Translations under genes and position numbers: made by a program
Assembly (NCBI RefSeq): GCF_001687335.1
Contig: NZ_MAGO01000015.1
Span: 1 to 43,275 of the forward strand
DNA length: 43,275 nt
Reading direction: 5' to 3'
Origin: Dissulfuribacter thermophilus
GTDB taxonomy: Bacteria; Desulfobacterota; Dissulfuribacteria; Dissulfuribacterales; Dissulfuribacteraceae
Shown: positions 1 to 8,442 of the stretch, piece by piece
Numbering within the stretch: position 1 is the first letter of the stretch
Layout of the letters: every line of letters begins with the position of its first letter
The notes under the pieces: generated by a model
The model's input: only the letters and a program-made list of their open reading frames with translations
What the model was told of the DNA's origin: nothing
Database searches by the model: none

Positions 1-40
1 GGCATAATCAGGATACTGAATACGCATTTTAAGGGGCATC

Positions 41-1606
41 ATGGGCAGAAAAATCAACATTAGGATCAAAATCCTAGTTGGGTTGGTAGCGATCCTAATG
101 AGCTTTTGGGTCTCATTCCTTAGCTGGACCTATCTTCAAGACAAAAGGCTATCCATTAGGGAACTCGACCACCAGGCCCTTGGCATCTACCATTATATCG
201 TATTATCCAGGCGCTGGATTGCCAAACAGGCTGGGATCTTCATAAAGGAGGGGGAAGACTCCTATGCTCTTTTAACCCCAACTGAATTTACTAGAGAGCT
301 TGCAGACTATTCCCAACGGATCCTCCCCTTCTCAATAGATATTTCAATCGCGGAAACAGACAATCCCGAATTTCAACCTGGTGAATTTGAAAAAAAGGCC
401 ATGCAGGCATTTAGCTCAGGCGCTGTATCCCATACTTGGACGATTTATGAGAAAAAAAATGGGGAAAAAGAATTTTGGTTTGTGGCCCCACTTTACTTCA
501 CAAACGAATGCAATTCCTGCCATGTTAAAAGTAATGAAATAATCAAAAAGGCAGTTTTTGGTTGTATTAGTATAAAACTGCCAGCAGAAAAGATTTTGAG
601 CAGTATTAAACAGCGCTTTTTGACCAACCTTTTCTTATTCCTGACCACACTCTTTCTTGCAGTAGTTTTTTTGTGGGCCATGTTGACGAAATTGGTCCTC
701 ACTCCTCTGGACAAGCTCAGCCAGATTGCCCAAAAGGTGCGCGAAGGAGATCTCAAGGCCCGTGTTAAAATCGGGGTTAGTCCTGAGTGGGAATCAGTTG
801 CTGAAAGCTTTAATGACATGATTACTGCCATAGAAGAGCAAAATGTCCGTTTGGAAAAGGCAGTTGAAGACGCAGTTTCACGGCTAAAGATCACCAATGA
901 GGAACTTAAAAAGGCCAATGCCTATAAGTCTGCATTTTTCTCGAACATTACTCATGACCTAAAAACCCCTATCACCGCCATTAAAGGGGCGTCCGAGATC
1001 CTTGCCAAAAAGCTCCAAGGTAATCCCCAATTGTTGAGTTATGTGGACATCATTGCTAGAAATGTTCAAAAACTCTCAAAAATGGTACAGGACCTTCTAA
1101 TATGTGCCAAACTAGAAAGCGGTCGCTCTGACCTACATTTTGAAGAAAATAATATTTGCGAAGTTATTGAAGACAGCATCCTTATGCTAATGCCAATTGC
1201 ATGGGATAAGGAGGTAAAAATACACTATTCTGTCCCAGAAAAGCCCGTGCTTGTGAAATCTGACAGGGCCATGATTGATCAACTCTTTACCAACCTCATT
1301 TCAAATGCAATTAAATTTTCTCCAAAAGGAGAGACTGTTGACGTCACATTAGAAGTGATGGAAAATAAATGTAAGATTTTTGTTGAGGATGCCGGACCTG
1401 GAATTCCTGAAGACGATTGGGAAAAGGTGTTTCAAAAATTTTATCGAGCAAAAGGGGCTACATCTCAGGAAGGAATGGGCCTTGGCTTGGCTATATCAAA
1501 ATTCATTGTAGATGCCCACAAAGGGGAAATCAGAGTTTCTAGGTCCAAGAGGGGGGGAACTCTAGTGACTGTAACACTTCCAATAAAAAGCTCGGAACAC
1601 TTTTAA
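41..1606 (+). CDS. Sensor histidine kinase with periplasmic c-type heme-binding domain
   Basis: Inner-membrane sensor kinase of 521 aa. It has a transmembrane helix at about residues 11-30, then a periplasmic domain of the DUF3365 (Tll0287-like) kind containing a CNSCH heme c motif at 157-161, and a second membrane helix at about 193-215. A HAMP linker (about 215-270), a coiled-coil stretch, a HisKA domain with phospho-acceptor His305 (THDLKTP) and a HATPase domain (N box QLFTNLISNA, G1 DAGPGIP, G2 GMGLGLAIS) follow. AAGGGG lies five bases before the ATG. The response regulator follows 77 bp downstream, and the nap operon converges on the pair. Heme-bearing sensors of this type are generally thought to sense redox state or diatomic gases. 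A role in controlling the nap/octaheme genes is inferred from position only. Confidence 0.9.
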   Translation: MGRKINIRIKILVGLVAILMSFWVSFLSWTYLQDKRLSIRELDHQALGIYHYIVLSRRWIAKQAGIFIKEGEDSYALLTPTEFTRELADYSQRILPFSIDISIAETDNPEFQPGEFEKKAMQAFSSGAVSHTWTIYEKKNGEKEFWFVAPLYFTNECNSCHVKSNEIIKKAVFGCISIKLPAEKILSSIKQRFLTNLFLFLTTLFLAVVFLWAMLTKLVLTPLDKLSQIAQKVREGDLKARVKIGVSPEWESVAESFNDMITAIEEQNVRLEKAVEDAVSRLKITNEELKKANAYKSAFFSNITHDLKTPITAIKGASEILAKKLQGNPQLLSYVDIIARNVQKLSKMVQDLLICAKLESGRSDLHFEENNICEVIEDSILMLMPIAWDKEVKIHYSVPEKPVLVKSDRAMIDQLFTNLISNAIKFSPKGETVDVTLEVMENKCKIFVEDAGPGIPEDDWEKVFQKFYRAKGATSQEGMGLGLAISKFIVDAHKGEIRVSRSKRGGTLVTVTLPIKSSEHF

Positions 1607-1608
1607 AA

Positions 1609-1635
1609 GTTTTGAGTTTTGAGTTTTGAGTTGAG
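1609..1635. repeat. Heptanucleotide tandem repeat (TTTTGAG)n
   Basis: Three tandem copies of TTTTGAG plus a partial TTGAG unit lie between the kinase and regulator genes. The same unit, reverse-complemented as CTCAAAA or CTCAACA, recurs between napA and napD at 4092-4216, and a degenerate version occurs near 22340. Confidence 0.75.
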
Positions 1636-1683
1636 GGTAAGTACCTTAGAGTAAGACATTGAACTCAATAATGGGAGAAAAAA

Positions 1684-2418
1684 ATGACTAATTGGCCTTC
1701 GGGGGCAAAGATCTTAGTAGTTGAAGATGACAAGGACATACTCACAGTTTTAAAAGACCAGCTTGAACTCGATGGTTTTGATGTAAAGACCGCTTTGAAC
1801 GGAAAAGCAGCATTAGAGGTCTTTATTCAATATAATCCTGACCTTATACTCCTGGATCTCAATCTACCTGATATAGACGGCCTAAGGGTTTGCCAAAAAA
1901 TTCGCACACATACGCAGGAAACTGCTGTAATCATGCTTACAGCAAGAGATAGATTATGTGACAAGGTACGGGGATTTGAGACAGGTTGCGACGATTATAT
2001 TGTTAAGCCTTTTGAATATCTAGAATTACAGGCAAGAATAAAGGCAGTTCTTAGACGAAAATCTAGCACTGTGGCCAAGCGTGACGTAATGGATTTTGGA
2101 ACAATAAAAATTTTTCCTCAAAGAAGGGAAGTCAAAGTACAAGGAAGCCCCATTAAACTCACAAAAAAAGAATACGATCTCCTGGAACTCTTTGCAGCAC
2201 ACCCCAATAAGGTACTGAAACGCGAATTTATCATATCAGAACTCTGGCCTAACAAAGAACTATATTCTTGGAGCAGGGCACTAGATGTCCATATTCTTAG
2301 ACTTAGGCACAAGATTGAACCGGATCCTGAATGCCCTCGTTATATCATTACACATCCTGGAGTTGGCTATAGATTTAGGACTGACGAAAGCCAGGAAGAA
2401 GGCCTTTCGTCCACCTGA
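1684..2418 (+). CDS. OmpR/PhoB-family response regulator
   Basis: Cytoplasmic DNA-binding response regulator of 244 aa. The receiver domain (about 9-122) has an acidic pair EDD at 14-16, phospho-acceptor Asp58 in LLDLNLPD, and a conserved Lys in the VKPF motif. A C-terminal winged-helix domain (about 138-235) contains the usual LTKKEYDLLELF and DVHILRLRHKI segments. GGGAG precedes the ATG by seven bases. It is the evident partner of the upstream heme-binding kinase. Its last 44 bp overlap the 3' end of napH on the opposite strand, so the two transcription units converge and overlap. Target genes are not shown by the sequence; the neighbouring nitrate/nitrite respiration operon is the obvious candidate. 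Confidence 0.93.
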   Translation: MTNWPSGAKILVVEDDKDILTVLKDQLELDGFDVKTALNGKAALEVFIQYNPDLILLDLNLPDIDGLRVCQKIRTHTQETAVIMLTARDRLCDKVRGFETGCDDYIVKPFEYLELQARIKAVLRRKSSTVAKRDVMDFGTIKIFPQRREVKVQGSPIKLTKKEYDLLELFAAHPNKVLKREFIISELWPNKELYSWSRALDVHILRLRHKIEPDPECPRYIITHPGVGYRFRTDESQEEGLSST

Positions 2419-3205
2419 AGCCTAGAACTTTAGTTGGACATGCATCTACGCATTCTCCGCAATTCCAGCAGTAGGGAAGTGTTGTTTCGCCATCCGCAGG
2501 GGAAAGCCCTATGGGGCAGGCCCTTTTACAGAGTCCACATTTTTTACAATTTTCTCGGTTCTGATGAACCAATAACCTTCTTCTTGAACCTATTAAGGCA
2601 AGAAGCCCACCAAGAGGACACATATATCTACAAAAAAAACGCCTGGTTACGAAAAAGTGAAGTAGTAGCACTATTATGACTAATACCCCTTCAATGGCAA
2701 GTGTGTGGAGAAAGACCGCCATCATGATCTCTCGTCCAACAAGTCCTGGCGGAGACAAAAAGACAAAAAACGGGGCTCCTGCAATAAGTGCAAGCAAAAT
2801 GTCTCCAATTAGTGCAAACCACAAAAGCCATTTTGGAAAAACCAGATGATCCTTAAAGAACCTAGTCTTACTAAATGGCCTTTTTATGACATCTAAGGTC
2901 TCTGATAAAAAACTTATGGGACATATCCAGCTACAAAATACCCTCCCCAACAAAGAGGCTAAAACGACAGGAAGTAACATTCCAACTACAAGAGGTGCAT
3001 AAATGGATTTTGACAAAAGAATGCTTTCAAGACCTTCGAGGGGAGATACAACCCACAGATCTCCTATTCCTAGGGACTGATACCAACCTTGAATGAAATT
3101 GAAATTAAGATAGTAATTCAAAAAAGGATTGATAAGTATCAGCAGAAAGGCAAAAAAAAGGCTTATCCTCCGTAGTGTTCGCCATCTCATCAGTCTGATC
3201 CTCAC
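2375..3205 (-). CDS. napH: NapH-type membrane quinol dehydrogenase iron-sulfur subunit
   Basis: Membrane protein of 276 aa, last gene of the nap operon. It has four to five hydrophobic helices (about 14-32, 70-92, 125-150, 158-185), the two CP motifs typical of NapH (CSWICP near 92 and CRYMCPLG near 194), and two C-terminal [4Fe-4S] motifs, CKKCGLCKRACP and CWNCGECVDACP. In the Nap family NapH forms a quinol-oxidising module with NapG that feeds electrons to the periplasmic nitrate reductase. Translation probably starts at GTG 3205 (GAGG five bases upstream). An in-frame ATG at 3190 also has an upstream GAGG and is a real alternative. The C-terminal coding end overlaps the response regulator gene by 44 bp. 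Confidence 0.88.
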   Translation of the reverse strand: MRIRLMRWRTLRRISLFFAFLLILINPFLNYYLNFNFIQGWYQSLGIGDLWVVSPLEGLESILLSKSIYAPLVVGMLLPVVLASLLGRVFCSWICPISFLSETLDVIKRPFSKTRFFKDHLVFPKWLLWFALIGDILLALIAGAPFFVFLSPPGLVGREIMMAVFLHTLAIEGVLVIIVLLLHFFVTRRFFCRYMCPLGGLLALIGSRRRLLVHQNRENCKKCGLCKRACPIGLSPADGETTLPYCWNCGECVDACPTKVLGFRWTKGLLPGFRQS

Positions 3206-3262
3206 TAAATCCTCATTTCCAATTACTAACTACTCACACCATATGTTCTAGGTTCTCAATCA

Positions 3263-3817
3263 TTATAGATTTGGATAACAGTTTATGGCCTTCTTGGTCC
3301 CTTCAGTAGCACCCAGGCCTTTGTCAGTCATGGGACATGCATGAACGCACATACCACAGCCTGTGCAGTGCTCAGGAACTACCACAGGCCGAAGTTCATC
3401 GAGCCTTATGGCCTTATCTTTGAAAGGGCAAACATTGTAACAGGTGCGGCAAAGGGTCTCTCCTCTCCAGGTAATGCAAAGATAACGGTCCACTACTGCT
3501 ACCCCCATCCTCACAGCTTCCTGCTTGATAGGTCTTAGTGTGCCAGTTGGACATACCTTTACACACTTCATACATAGGTAACATGGTACCCTGTCCACCT
3601 TGACAAAAGGCGTTCCTGCCCAAACTCCTGAACGAGCATCCATGGCAAAAATGGTCTTATACGGGCAGACCTCAATACACCTTCCACACCTTATACACTT
3701 GGTCGCGAATATCTCTTCAGAGACAGCTCCAGGAGGCCTCAAAAGATTAATTGTAACAGGACTCTTCCAAAGTCTTAAAAAGGATCTTCTCCCAAATGAA
3801 AGGCTTTCCCTATTCAT
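3263..3817 (-). CDS. napG: NapG-type Tat-exported ferredoxin
   Basis: Periplasmic ferredoxin of 184 aa with an N-terminal twin-arginine signal (GRRSFLR, residues 9-15) and four cysteine clusters for four [4Fe-4S] centres: CIRCGRCIEVCP, CYLCMKCVKVCP, an atypical cluster ending CRTCYNVCP, and CTGCGMCVHACP. In the Nap family NapG carries electrons from membrane NapH towards the nitrate reductase. The start ATG overlaps the napD stop in an ATGA arrangement, indicating translational coupling, and napH follows 57 bp downstream. The third cluster is irregular in spacing, which is common for NapG/MauM-type ferredoxins. Confidence 0.9.
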   Translation of the reverse strand: MNRESLSFGRRSFLRLWKSPVTINLLRPPGAVSEEIFATKCIRCGRCIEVCPYKTIFAMDARSGVWAGTPFVKVDRVPCYLCMKCVKVCPTGTLRPIKQEAVRMGVAVVDRYLCITWRGETLCRTCYNVCPFKDKAIRLDELRPVVVPEHCTGCGMCVHACPMTDKGLGATEGTKKAINCYPNL

Positions 3818-4080
3818 TCCTCAATTTCATCCTCGACGTTGAGATAGACGAGATCAACTGAAATTACCCCATCAATTTTTTTTATCTCTTCTACCAGTCC
3901 TTCCATTTCATTACTGGTCTTTGTGTCCAAGGTAATAACTATGTTTTCCTCGTGCTGTACTTCCTTGCCATTATCGTCTGCTGGTACATAGACATCACAC
4001 TGGGAGATGCCACTTAGCTGTTCCATAACTGTATTTCCATTGCCTGGAACAACTGTTACAACAAATCCACCAATAGGCAT
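3814..4080 (-). CDS. napD: NapD, NapA maturation chaperone
   Basis: Small cytoplasmic protein of 88 aa that in the family binds the Tat signal of NapA during cofactor insertion. It begins MPIGGFVVTVVPG, ends in an acidic tail and has the short ferredoxin-like-fold pattern of NapD. The open frame extends upstream to 4143, but that extension is only translated heptanucleotide repeat. GTGGAGG lies just before the ATG at 4080, so that start is preferred. The stop overlaps napG by four bases. A 178-bp gap containing a hairpin and CTCAAMA repeats separates it from napA. Confidence 0.85.
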   Translation of the reverse strand: MPIGGFVVTVVPGNGNTVMEQLSGISQCDVYVPADDNGKEVQHEENIVITLDTKTSNEMEGLVEEIKKIDGVISVDLVYLNVEDEIEE

Positions 4081-4091
4081 CTTTTCCTCCA

Positions 4092-4216
4092 CTTCAAAAC
4101 TCAAAACTTCTAAAATGCTCTCTTCCTCCAACTCAACACTCAAAACTTAAAACTCAACACTTCTATAAAGGTCTTTCTTCCTTCAACTCAACACTCAAAA
4201 CTCAACACTCAAAACT
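4092..4216. repeat. Heptanucleotide repeat tract (CTCAAAA/CTCAACA)n between napA and napD
   Basis: About 125 bp made of many imperfect copies of a 7-base unit, CTCAAAA or CTCAACA, interrupted by short pyrimidine-rich pieces such as TCTTCCTCC. It is the reverse complement of the TTTTGAG repeat at 1609. It contains no gene; the in-frame upstream extension of napD into it is judged not to be translated. Confidence 0.75.
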
Positions 4217-4224
4217 TCAAAAGG

Positions 4225-4246
4225 AAGGGGGGACCTAAGCCCCCTC
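4225..4246 (-). terminator. Intercistronic hairpin after napA (attenuator-like)
   Basis: On the minus strand an AGGGGG...CCCCCCT stem with a short CTTAGGT loop lies 13 bases past the napA stop and is followed by TTCCTTTTG. The T-tract is interrupted, so partial termination or 3'-end stabilisation of napA mRNA is more likely than complete termination. Confidence 0.5.
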
Positions 4247-4258
4247 CCCCATCCGTTT

Positions 4259-6658
4259 TTAAACGGAATTCACTAGGAACGGCTTTAGAGGTTTAGGGCC
4301 AGAGACGCGCTTTATGCGCGCTGAACAGATCTTAAATTCAGGCTCTTTAGAGCCTGGATCAAAGGCATCTTTAGTGACACGATTTATCATCCTGTCCTCA
4401 TGCTGATCATGCCAGTAGACAAACACCATTCCCTTCATCGGGCCTTCCACAACCTTGGCAGGAAGGAGATTCTTTCCCCTACGTGACTCCACAAGCACCA
4501 TGTCCCCTGGCTTTATTCCAAGTCGAGAGGCATCTTCTGGATTTATCTCAACAAAGGAATAGGGATTTGCGCTCATGAGTTCAGGTATCCTTCCTGTCAT
4601 ACTGGAAGTATGCCAATGGTCAATAATGCGTCCTGTGGAGAGATAAAACGGATATTGGGAGTCAGGTGCCTCTGCAGGGCCTTTGTAAGGCCTTATCCAC
4701 ACCCAAAGCTTTCTGTCCTTATGGGCAGGCCCGTAGAATTGATATGGCTTATCATCCTTTGCGTGCTCATCTGCAAGGGGATCAAGACCTCGAACGAACT
4801 TCTTTACAGTGCCGCCCTTAAGAGCATATTCCTTGGTTGGAGCAGGCCACTGAACGCCATCTGGCATTTGCATAAGCACCTCATAAGTAGCTCCTCTAAA
4901 GTCGTTGTCTCGTCCCTTTGTCAATTTTTGAGTGTACTCATCCCAAATGGCCTTGGGCAGTTCAAAACCTTCTTCCTTTCCTATAAATGGTTCGACGCAC
5001 TTCTTAATGACAGGATCATTTAACTCTTTTGAGAGCCTCAAGGCCCACTCTCTTACGATCCACACTTCTGGCTTTGCCTCCCCAGGTGGATCCAGTGCCT
5101 TGAGGGTAAGCTGGCTACGCCTTTCTGTACAGCCATAGACTCCTGTCTTTTCAAAATGGAATGCAGTCGGCAGCACAAGATTCGCCACTTCTGTAGTGCG
5201 GGTGGGGAATATATCGGTTACGACGATGAAACAGTCCTCTCTCTTCAGCCCTTTTATATATTTGTCTGCATTTGGTAGACTCTGGACAGGACTGGTACAA
5301 TTTATCCAAATGGTCTTAATCTTTCCATCGTTTATTGCCTGGAACATTGCCATTGTATGATAGCCAGGCTTGGCAGGTATCCTCCCCCTTGGTACTCCCC
5401 AGAGGTCTTCTACCTCATGACGGAGCTTATCTATCTCAACTGGCCTATGGGCTGGAAGGATATGACAAAGCCCACCAGCTTCACGTACTCCACCACATGC
5501 GTTTGGTTGCCCTGTAAGGGATAGACTATCCGCACCTGGTTTACAGAGCTGTCCTGTGAGGATATGGAGATTATGAATGAGATTGTTGGCCCAAACGCCT
5601 CTTATTCGCTGATTGATCCCCATAGTCCAAAGGCTCATAGTCGCAGGAGATGTGGCAAAGATGCGGGCAACCTCTCTTATCAAATCTGGAGTAACATTAC
5701 CTCCACAAATCTTTGCGGCCTTTTCTGGGCTGTAGGCCTGAAGATGCTTCTTATAGACCTCAAACCCCACTTCCTTCTTTGCTTTTCCAACTCTAAAGGT
5801 GGCATAATTAGACAGGAAATCCTTATCATATAGTCCTTCTTCAATAATCACATAGGCCATGGAGTTTAAGAGTGCGAGGTCAGTTCCTGGCTCAAATTGT
5901 ATGTGAATATCTGCAATACGGGAGGTTGGAGAAATCCTTGGGTCTGCATTGATTACCTTTACCTTATCAGGGTTATCGAGCTTTCGCCTCATAATTCTAC
6001 GGAATAGGACTGGATGGGCCTCTGCAGTGTTACTGCCAATTATGAAAAAGCAATGGCACTTCTCTATATCCGAATAGCTACCTATTGGCTCATCAGCGCC
6101 AAACGATGTGATGTAACCACCCACAGCACTGGCCATGCAAAGCCTTGGATTTCCCTCGACATTATTGGTCTTGAGTCCAGCACGCATGACTTTTTGGAAG
6201 AGATAGGTCTCTTCGGTGAGGGCTTGACCAGATCCGTAGTATGCAACAGAATTATTACCGTATTTTTTGACAGAATTTGCAAAGGCCTTTGCAGCAATAT
6301 CAAGTGCCTCATCCCAGGAAATTTCCTTAAAGGGCTGATCCTTCCTTGCCCTGTAGAGTGGTTTTGTTAGCCTGTCGGGATGGCGAATTAATTTATAAAA
6401 GAGCATCCCTTTCATACAGAGATAGCCAAAATTTGTACGTGAATCCTTTACTCCTCTAAGGGCCACAGGCCTTCCGTTTTTCAGCCCGAGATCGACCCTA
6501 CAACCAACACCACAGAGCCTGCAAGAACCACGAACCCATTTATCCACATCAAAGGCATGGCTTATGCCTTCATTTTTAAAACCAAGGTTGACACCGCAAA
6601 AGGAGGCAGCAGTTAAGGCGGCCGTCCTCTTTATGAATTGCCTTCTTGTAAGAGCCAT
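4259..6658 (-). CDS. napA: Periplasmic nitrate reductase catalytic subunit NapA
   Basis: Molybdoenzyme of 799 aa that reduces nitrate to nitrite in the periplasm. It has a Tat signal (TRRQFIKR, residues 4-11), an N-terminal [4Fe-4S] motif Cys46-x2-Cys49-x3-Cys53-x27-Cys81, and Cys174 in NPRLCMAS at the position of the molybdenum ligand. Further NapA-like segments are TGQPNACGGVREAGG and a C-terminal molydopterin-dinucleotide-binding domain (about 670-790). GGAGGTG lies six bases before the ATG. The gene follows the tetraheme napM-like gene by 25 bp. The small NapB diheme subunit is absent nearby, as in monomeric sulfate-reducer enzymes. The Cys ligand and operon favour nitrate reductase over formate dehydrogenase; assignment is firm, though activity on other oxyanions cannot be excluded. 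Confidence 0.93.
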   Translation of the reverse strand: MALTRRQFIKRTAALTAASFCGVNLGFKNEGISHAFDVDKWVRGSCRLCGVGCRVDLGLKNGRPVALRGVKDSRTNFGYLCMKGMLFYKLIRHPDRLTKPLYRARKDQPFKEISWDEALDIAAKAFANSVKKYGNNSVAYYGSGQALTEETYLFQKVMRAGLKTNNVEGNPRLCMASAVGGYITSFGADEPIGSYSDIEKCHCFFIIGSNTAEAHPVLFRRIMRRKLDNPDKVKVINADPRISPTSRIADIHIQFEPGTDLALLNSMAYVIIEEGLYDKDFLSNYATFRVGKAKKEVGFEVYKKHLQAYSPEKAAKICGGNVTPDLIREVARIFATSPATMSLWTMGINQRIRGVWANNLIHNLHILTGQLCKPGADSLSLTGQPNACGGVREAGGLCHILPAHRPVEIDKLRHEVEDLWGVPRGRIPAKPGYHTMAMFQAINDGKIKTIWINCTSPVQSLPNADKYIKGLKREDCFIVVTDIFPTRTTEVANLVLPTAFHFEKTGVYGCTERRSQLTLKALDPPGEAKPEVWIVREWALRLSKELNDPVIKKCVEPFIGKEEGFELPKAIWDEYTQKLTKGRDNDFRGATYEVLMQMPDGVQWPAPTKEYALKGGTVKKFVRGLDPLADEHAKDDKPYQFYGPAHKDRKLWVWIRPYKGPAEAPDSQYPFYLSTGRIIDHWHTSSMTGRIPELMSANPYSFVEINPEDASRLGIKPGDMVLVESRRGKNLLPAKVVEGPMKGMVFVYWHDQHEDRMINRVTKDAFDPGSKEPEFKICSARIKRVSGPKPLKPFLVNSV

Positions 6659-6683
6659 TTAGAACACCTCCTTCCTTTATGCC

Positions 6684-7064
6684 CTACTTTTTGCCCTTAA
6701 ATTCATGAGCACTATGGCACGACCAACAGGGCTTGTCCTTTGGACAACGATCCATGACCTCCATGTGACAAATACTGCACTGCGCCACATCTGGGACTAC
6801 CTTCAGGTCATCATAGCCACCATGACACTGAAAACATCTCACCTGCCCAACGCCGTGAGCGGAGTTATACCACTCCTCATAAATCTCAGGGGTAACGTCT
6901 TTGTGACACTCATAACATGGCTGCCTTTTTTCAGACTGGCTGAGTGCAGAATGGCCATTAGGATTTGCGTTTTCTGATGCTGGAGAATTGCCATATTGGG
7001 CACATGCACCTATGGAAAAAAAAGAGACTATGCCTATAATAGTCATTTTCACTGTTTTCTTCAT
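6684..7064 (-). CDS. napM: NapM-like tetraheme cytochrome c, probable lipoprotein
   Basis: Small exported cytochrome of 126 aa with four CxxCH heme sites (CYECH, CFQCH, CSICH, CWSCH) in a Cys-rich C-terminal two thirds. The N-terminus is a lysine-rich hydrophobic signal ending SIGAC, which resembles a lipobox, so the mature protein may be lipid-anchored. It lies directly upstream of napA, the position of napM in Desulfovibrio-type nap operons, and probably passes electrons to NapA in place of NapB/NapC. GGAGGTAAGGT precedes the ATG. The symbol is given by position and heme count; the family is short and divergent. Confidence 0.8.
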   Translation of the reverse strand: MKKTVKMTIIGIVSFFSIGACAQYGNSPASENANPNGHSALSQSEKRQPCYECHKDVTPEIYEEWYNSAHGVGQVRCFQCHGGYDDLKVVPDVAQCSICHMEVMDRCPKDKPCWSCHSAHEFKGKK

Positions 7065-7136
7065 ACCTTACCTCCACCCTAATTCGATTCGGGCCTCTCC
7101 CTCCAAAGGAGAGAAAGACCCGAGTTTCTTGGAGCC

Positions 7137-8411
7137 TTAGAAACTCACCATGAGTCTTGTCCAAAACACATCTTCGTCGTAACCACCTGCAAGCCCTGGA
7201 GCTCTACTTGCTGAACTATTCAATTCATTGTAGTGGGCGTACTTGATTAGACCTTTAACATTCTTATAGAGTGTCTTGACGACAAGAACATCAAACTCGT
7301 CTCCATAGGCATCATCGAAGCCACCTACGTTATCATCAGTGCTGTCAAAATAATGATAGACGAGCTTACACTTTGCCCCCATGTACTTGATGGTGACGTC
7401 TGCATAGTAGTCGAGAAGGCCATTTACCAGAGAACCGCCATTGGTCCCGATAAACACATCTGCCCATCCATTGAACTTATGAGCAGTTGAAAAGAGGGTA
7501 TCAAATGGCCTGTCATCAGCGCTATTGGAATCGTCCTGCCCTTCGATGTAGCTAACACCAGCTCCCACAGAGAACATTTTGTTCAGATCCACCCCAAGAT
7601 AGCCATTGAACATCTGGGCAGAGACATCGATGTCATTATCCTGCCAATCTGTCTGGTAGGCGTAATCAATGGCATACTTAACCATCATTACTTTACCAAC
7701 TGCGCGAAGCCCATAGGTTGCTAGGTCTCGGGTATCATTTTCAGAATTCAGCAAGTAGCAAAAGGCAGACAACTTATGTCCTTTGATGCCAGTATAGGTT
7801 GCATGGAACATCCAAAACCCGTCTAGGTCGTTCTGGGTCAAAAGAATAGTGTTTTGGCGATTGGCATACCCTGCAAATAGAATGACATCCTGAATTGATT
7901 CATTTGTAATGGTAACTCCATCAAAGGACTGGGCATTCTGACGCCATCCAATGTTTCCGATGAGCCTGTGATCATCTAGAATTATCTCCTGACGTCCCAG
8001 TTTGATGTGTGTCTGAGGAATAAAAGCAAAATCGAGGTACGCCTGATGAACCCGGCTCCCCTCAGGATCAGCTATAACGTCTCTACTCTTCTGCGCTCCA
8101 CCTTTTAAGTCATTAAAATCCTCTTCTATATTTGTAAGATTCTGCAGCTGAATAAAGGCACTGGTCCCCATAAATTGACCAGTCCTGTAGTTAAGCCTGG
8201 TCCTCACATTTAAGCCACTAGCAGGAGAATTGCCTGCTGGATCTTTCAAGTCAGAATACTCATAACTCACCCTTACGGAAGCTGAAAATTTACCGCCTTG
8301 AATGGCCTTATAAAAATCATCGATCTCAGTTTGGGCCATGACTTGCTTAGAAGACACCACAAAAAAGGCAAACAAGGCCAAAATCCCCAAAAAAATTGTA
8401 CTACGTTTCAT
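7137..8411 (-). CDS. Outer-membrane beta-barrel protein (porin-like)
   Basis: Exported protein of 424 aa with a signal peptide cleaved near VMAQ (about residue 26). It then shows alternating polar/aromatic strands characteristic of a beta-barrel and a C-terminal phenylalanine (WTRLMVSF) as required for BAM-dependent insertion. Segments such as FMGTSAFIQLQNL, HIKLGRQEIILDDHRLIGN and DGFWMFHATYTG resemble alginate-export/OprE-like barrels. It sits between the octaheme enzyme and the nap genes in the same orientation with short gaps, so passage of nitrate, nitrite or ammonium is a reasonable guess. Substrate is not evident from sequence. A good GGAGG lies upstream of the ATG. Confidence 0.8.
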   Translation of the reverse strand: MKRSTIFLGILALFAFFVVSSKQVMAQTEIDDFYKAIQGGKFSASVRVSYEYSDLKDPAGNSPASGLNVRTRLNYRTGQFMGTSAFIQLQNLTNIEEDFNDLKGGAQKSRDVIADPEGSRVHQAYLDFAFIPQTHIKLGRQEIILDDHRLIGNIGWRQNAQSFDGVTITNESIQDVILFAGYANRQNTILLTQNDLDGFWMFHATYTGIKGHKLSAFCYLLNSENDTRDLATYGLRAVGKVMMVKYAIDYAYQTDWQDNDIDVSAQMFNGYLGVDLNKMFSVGAGVSYIEGQDDSNSADDRPFDTLFSTAHKFNGWADVFIGTNGGSLVNGLLDYYADVTIKYMGAKCKLVYHYFDSTDDNVGGFDDAYGDEFDVLVVKTLYKNVKGLIKYAHYNELNSSASRAPGLAGGYDEDVFWTRLMVSF

Positions 8412-8442
8412 AATCCTAACCCCTCCTTCTCTTTGTTTTTTG

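Noticed and set aside
2434-2679. 81-codon plus-strand frame after the response regulator
   Set aside because: Antisense to the iron-sulfur end of napH, with no independent support.
4092-4216. Possible CRISPR array
   Set aside because: The units are only seven bases, contiguous and imperfect, with no 25-40 bp repeats separated by unique spacers.
4259-6658. Formate dehydrogenase or arsenate reductase instead of NapA
   Set aside because: The NPRLCMAS ligand segment, TGQPNACGG motif and the napM-D-G-H neighbours all point to nitrate reductase.
7137-8411. Multiheme porin-cytochrome conduit
   Set aside because: The barrel has no CxxCH motif and no partner outer-membrane multiheme cytochrome adjacent to it.
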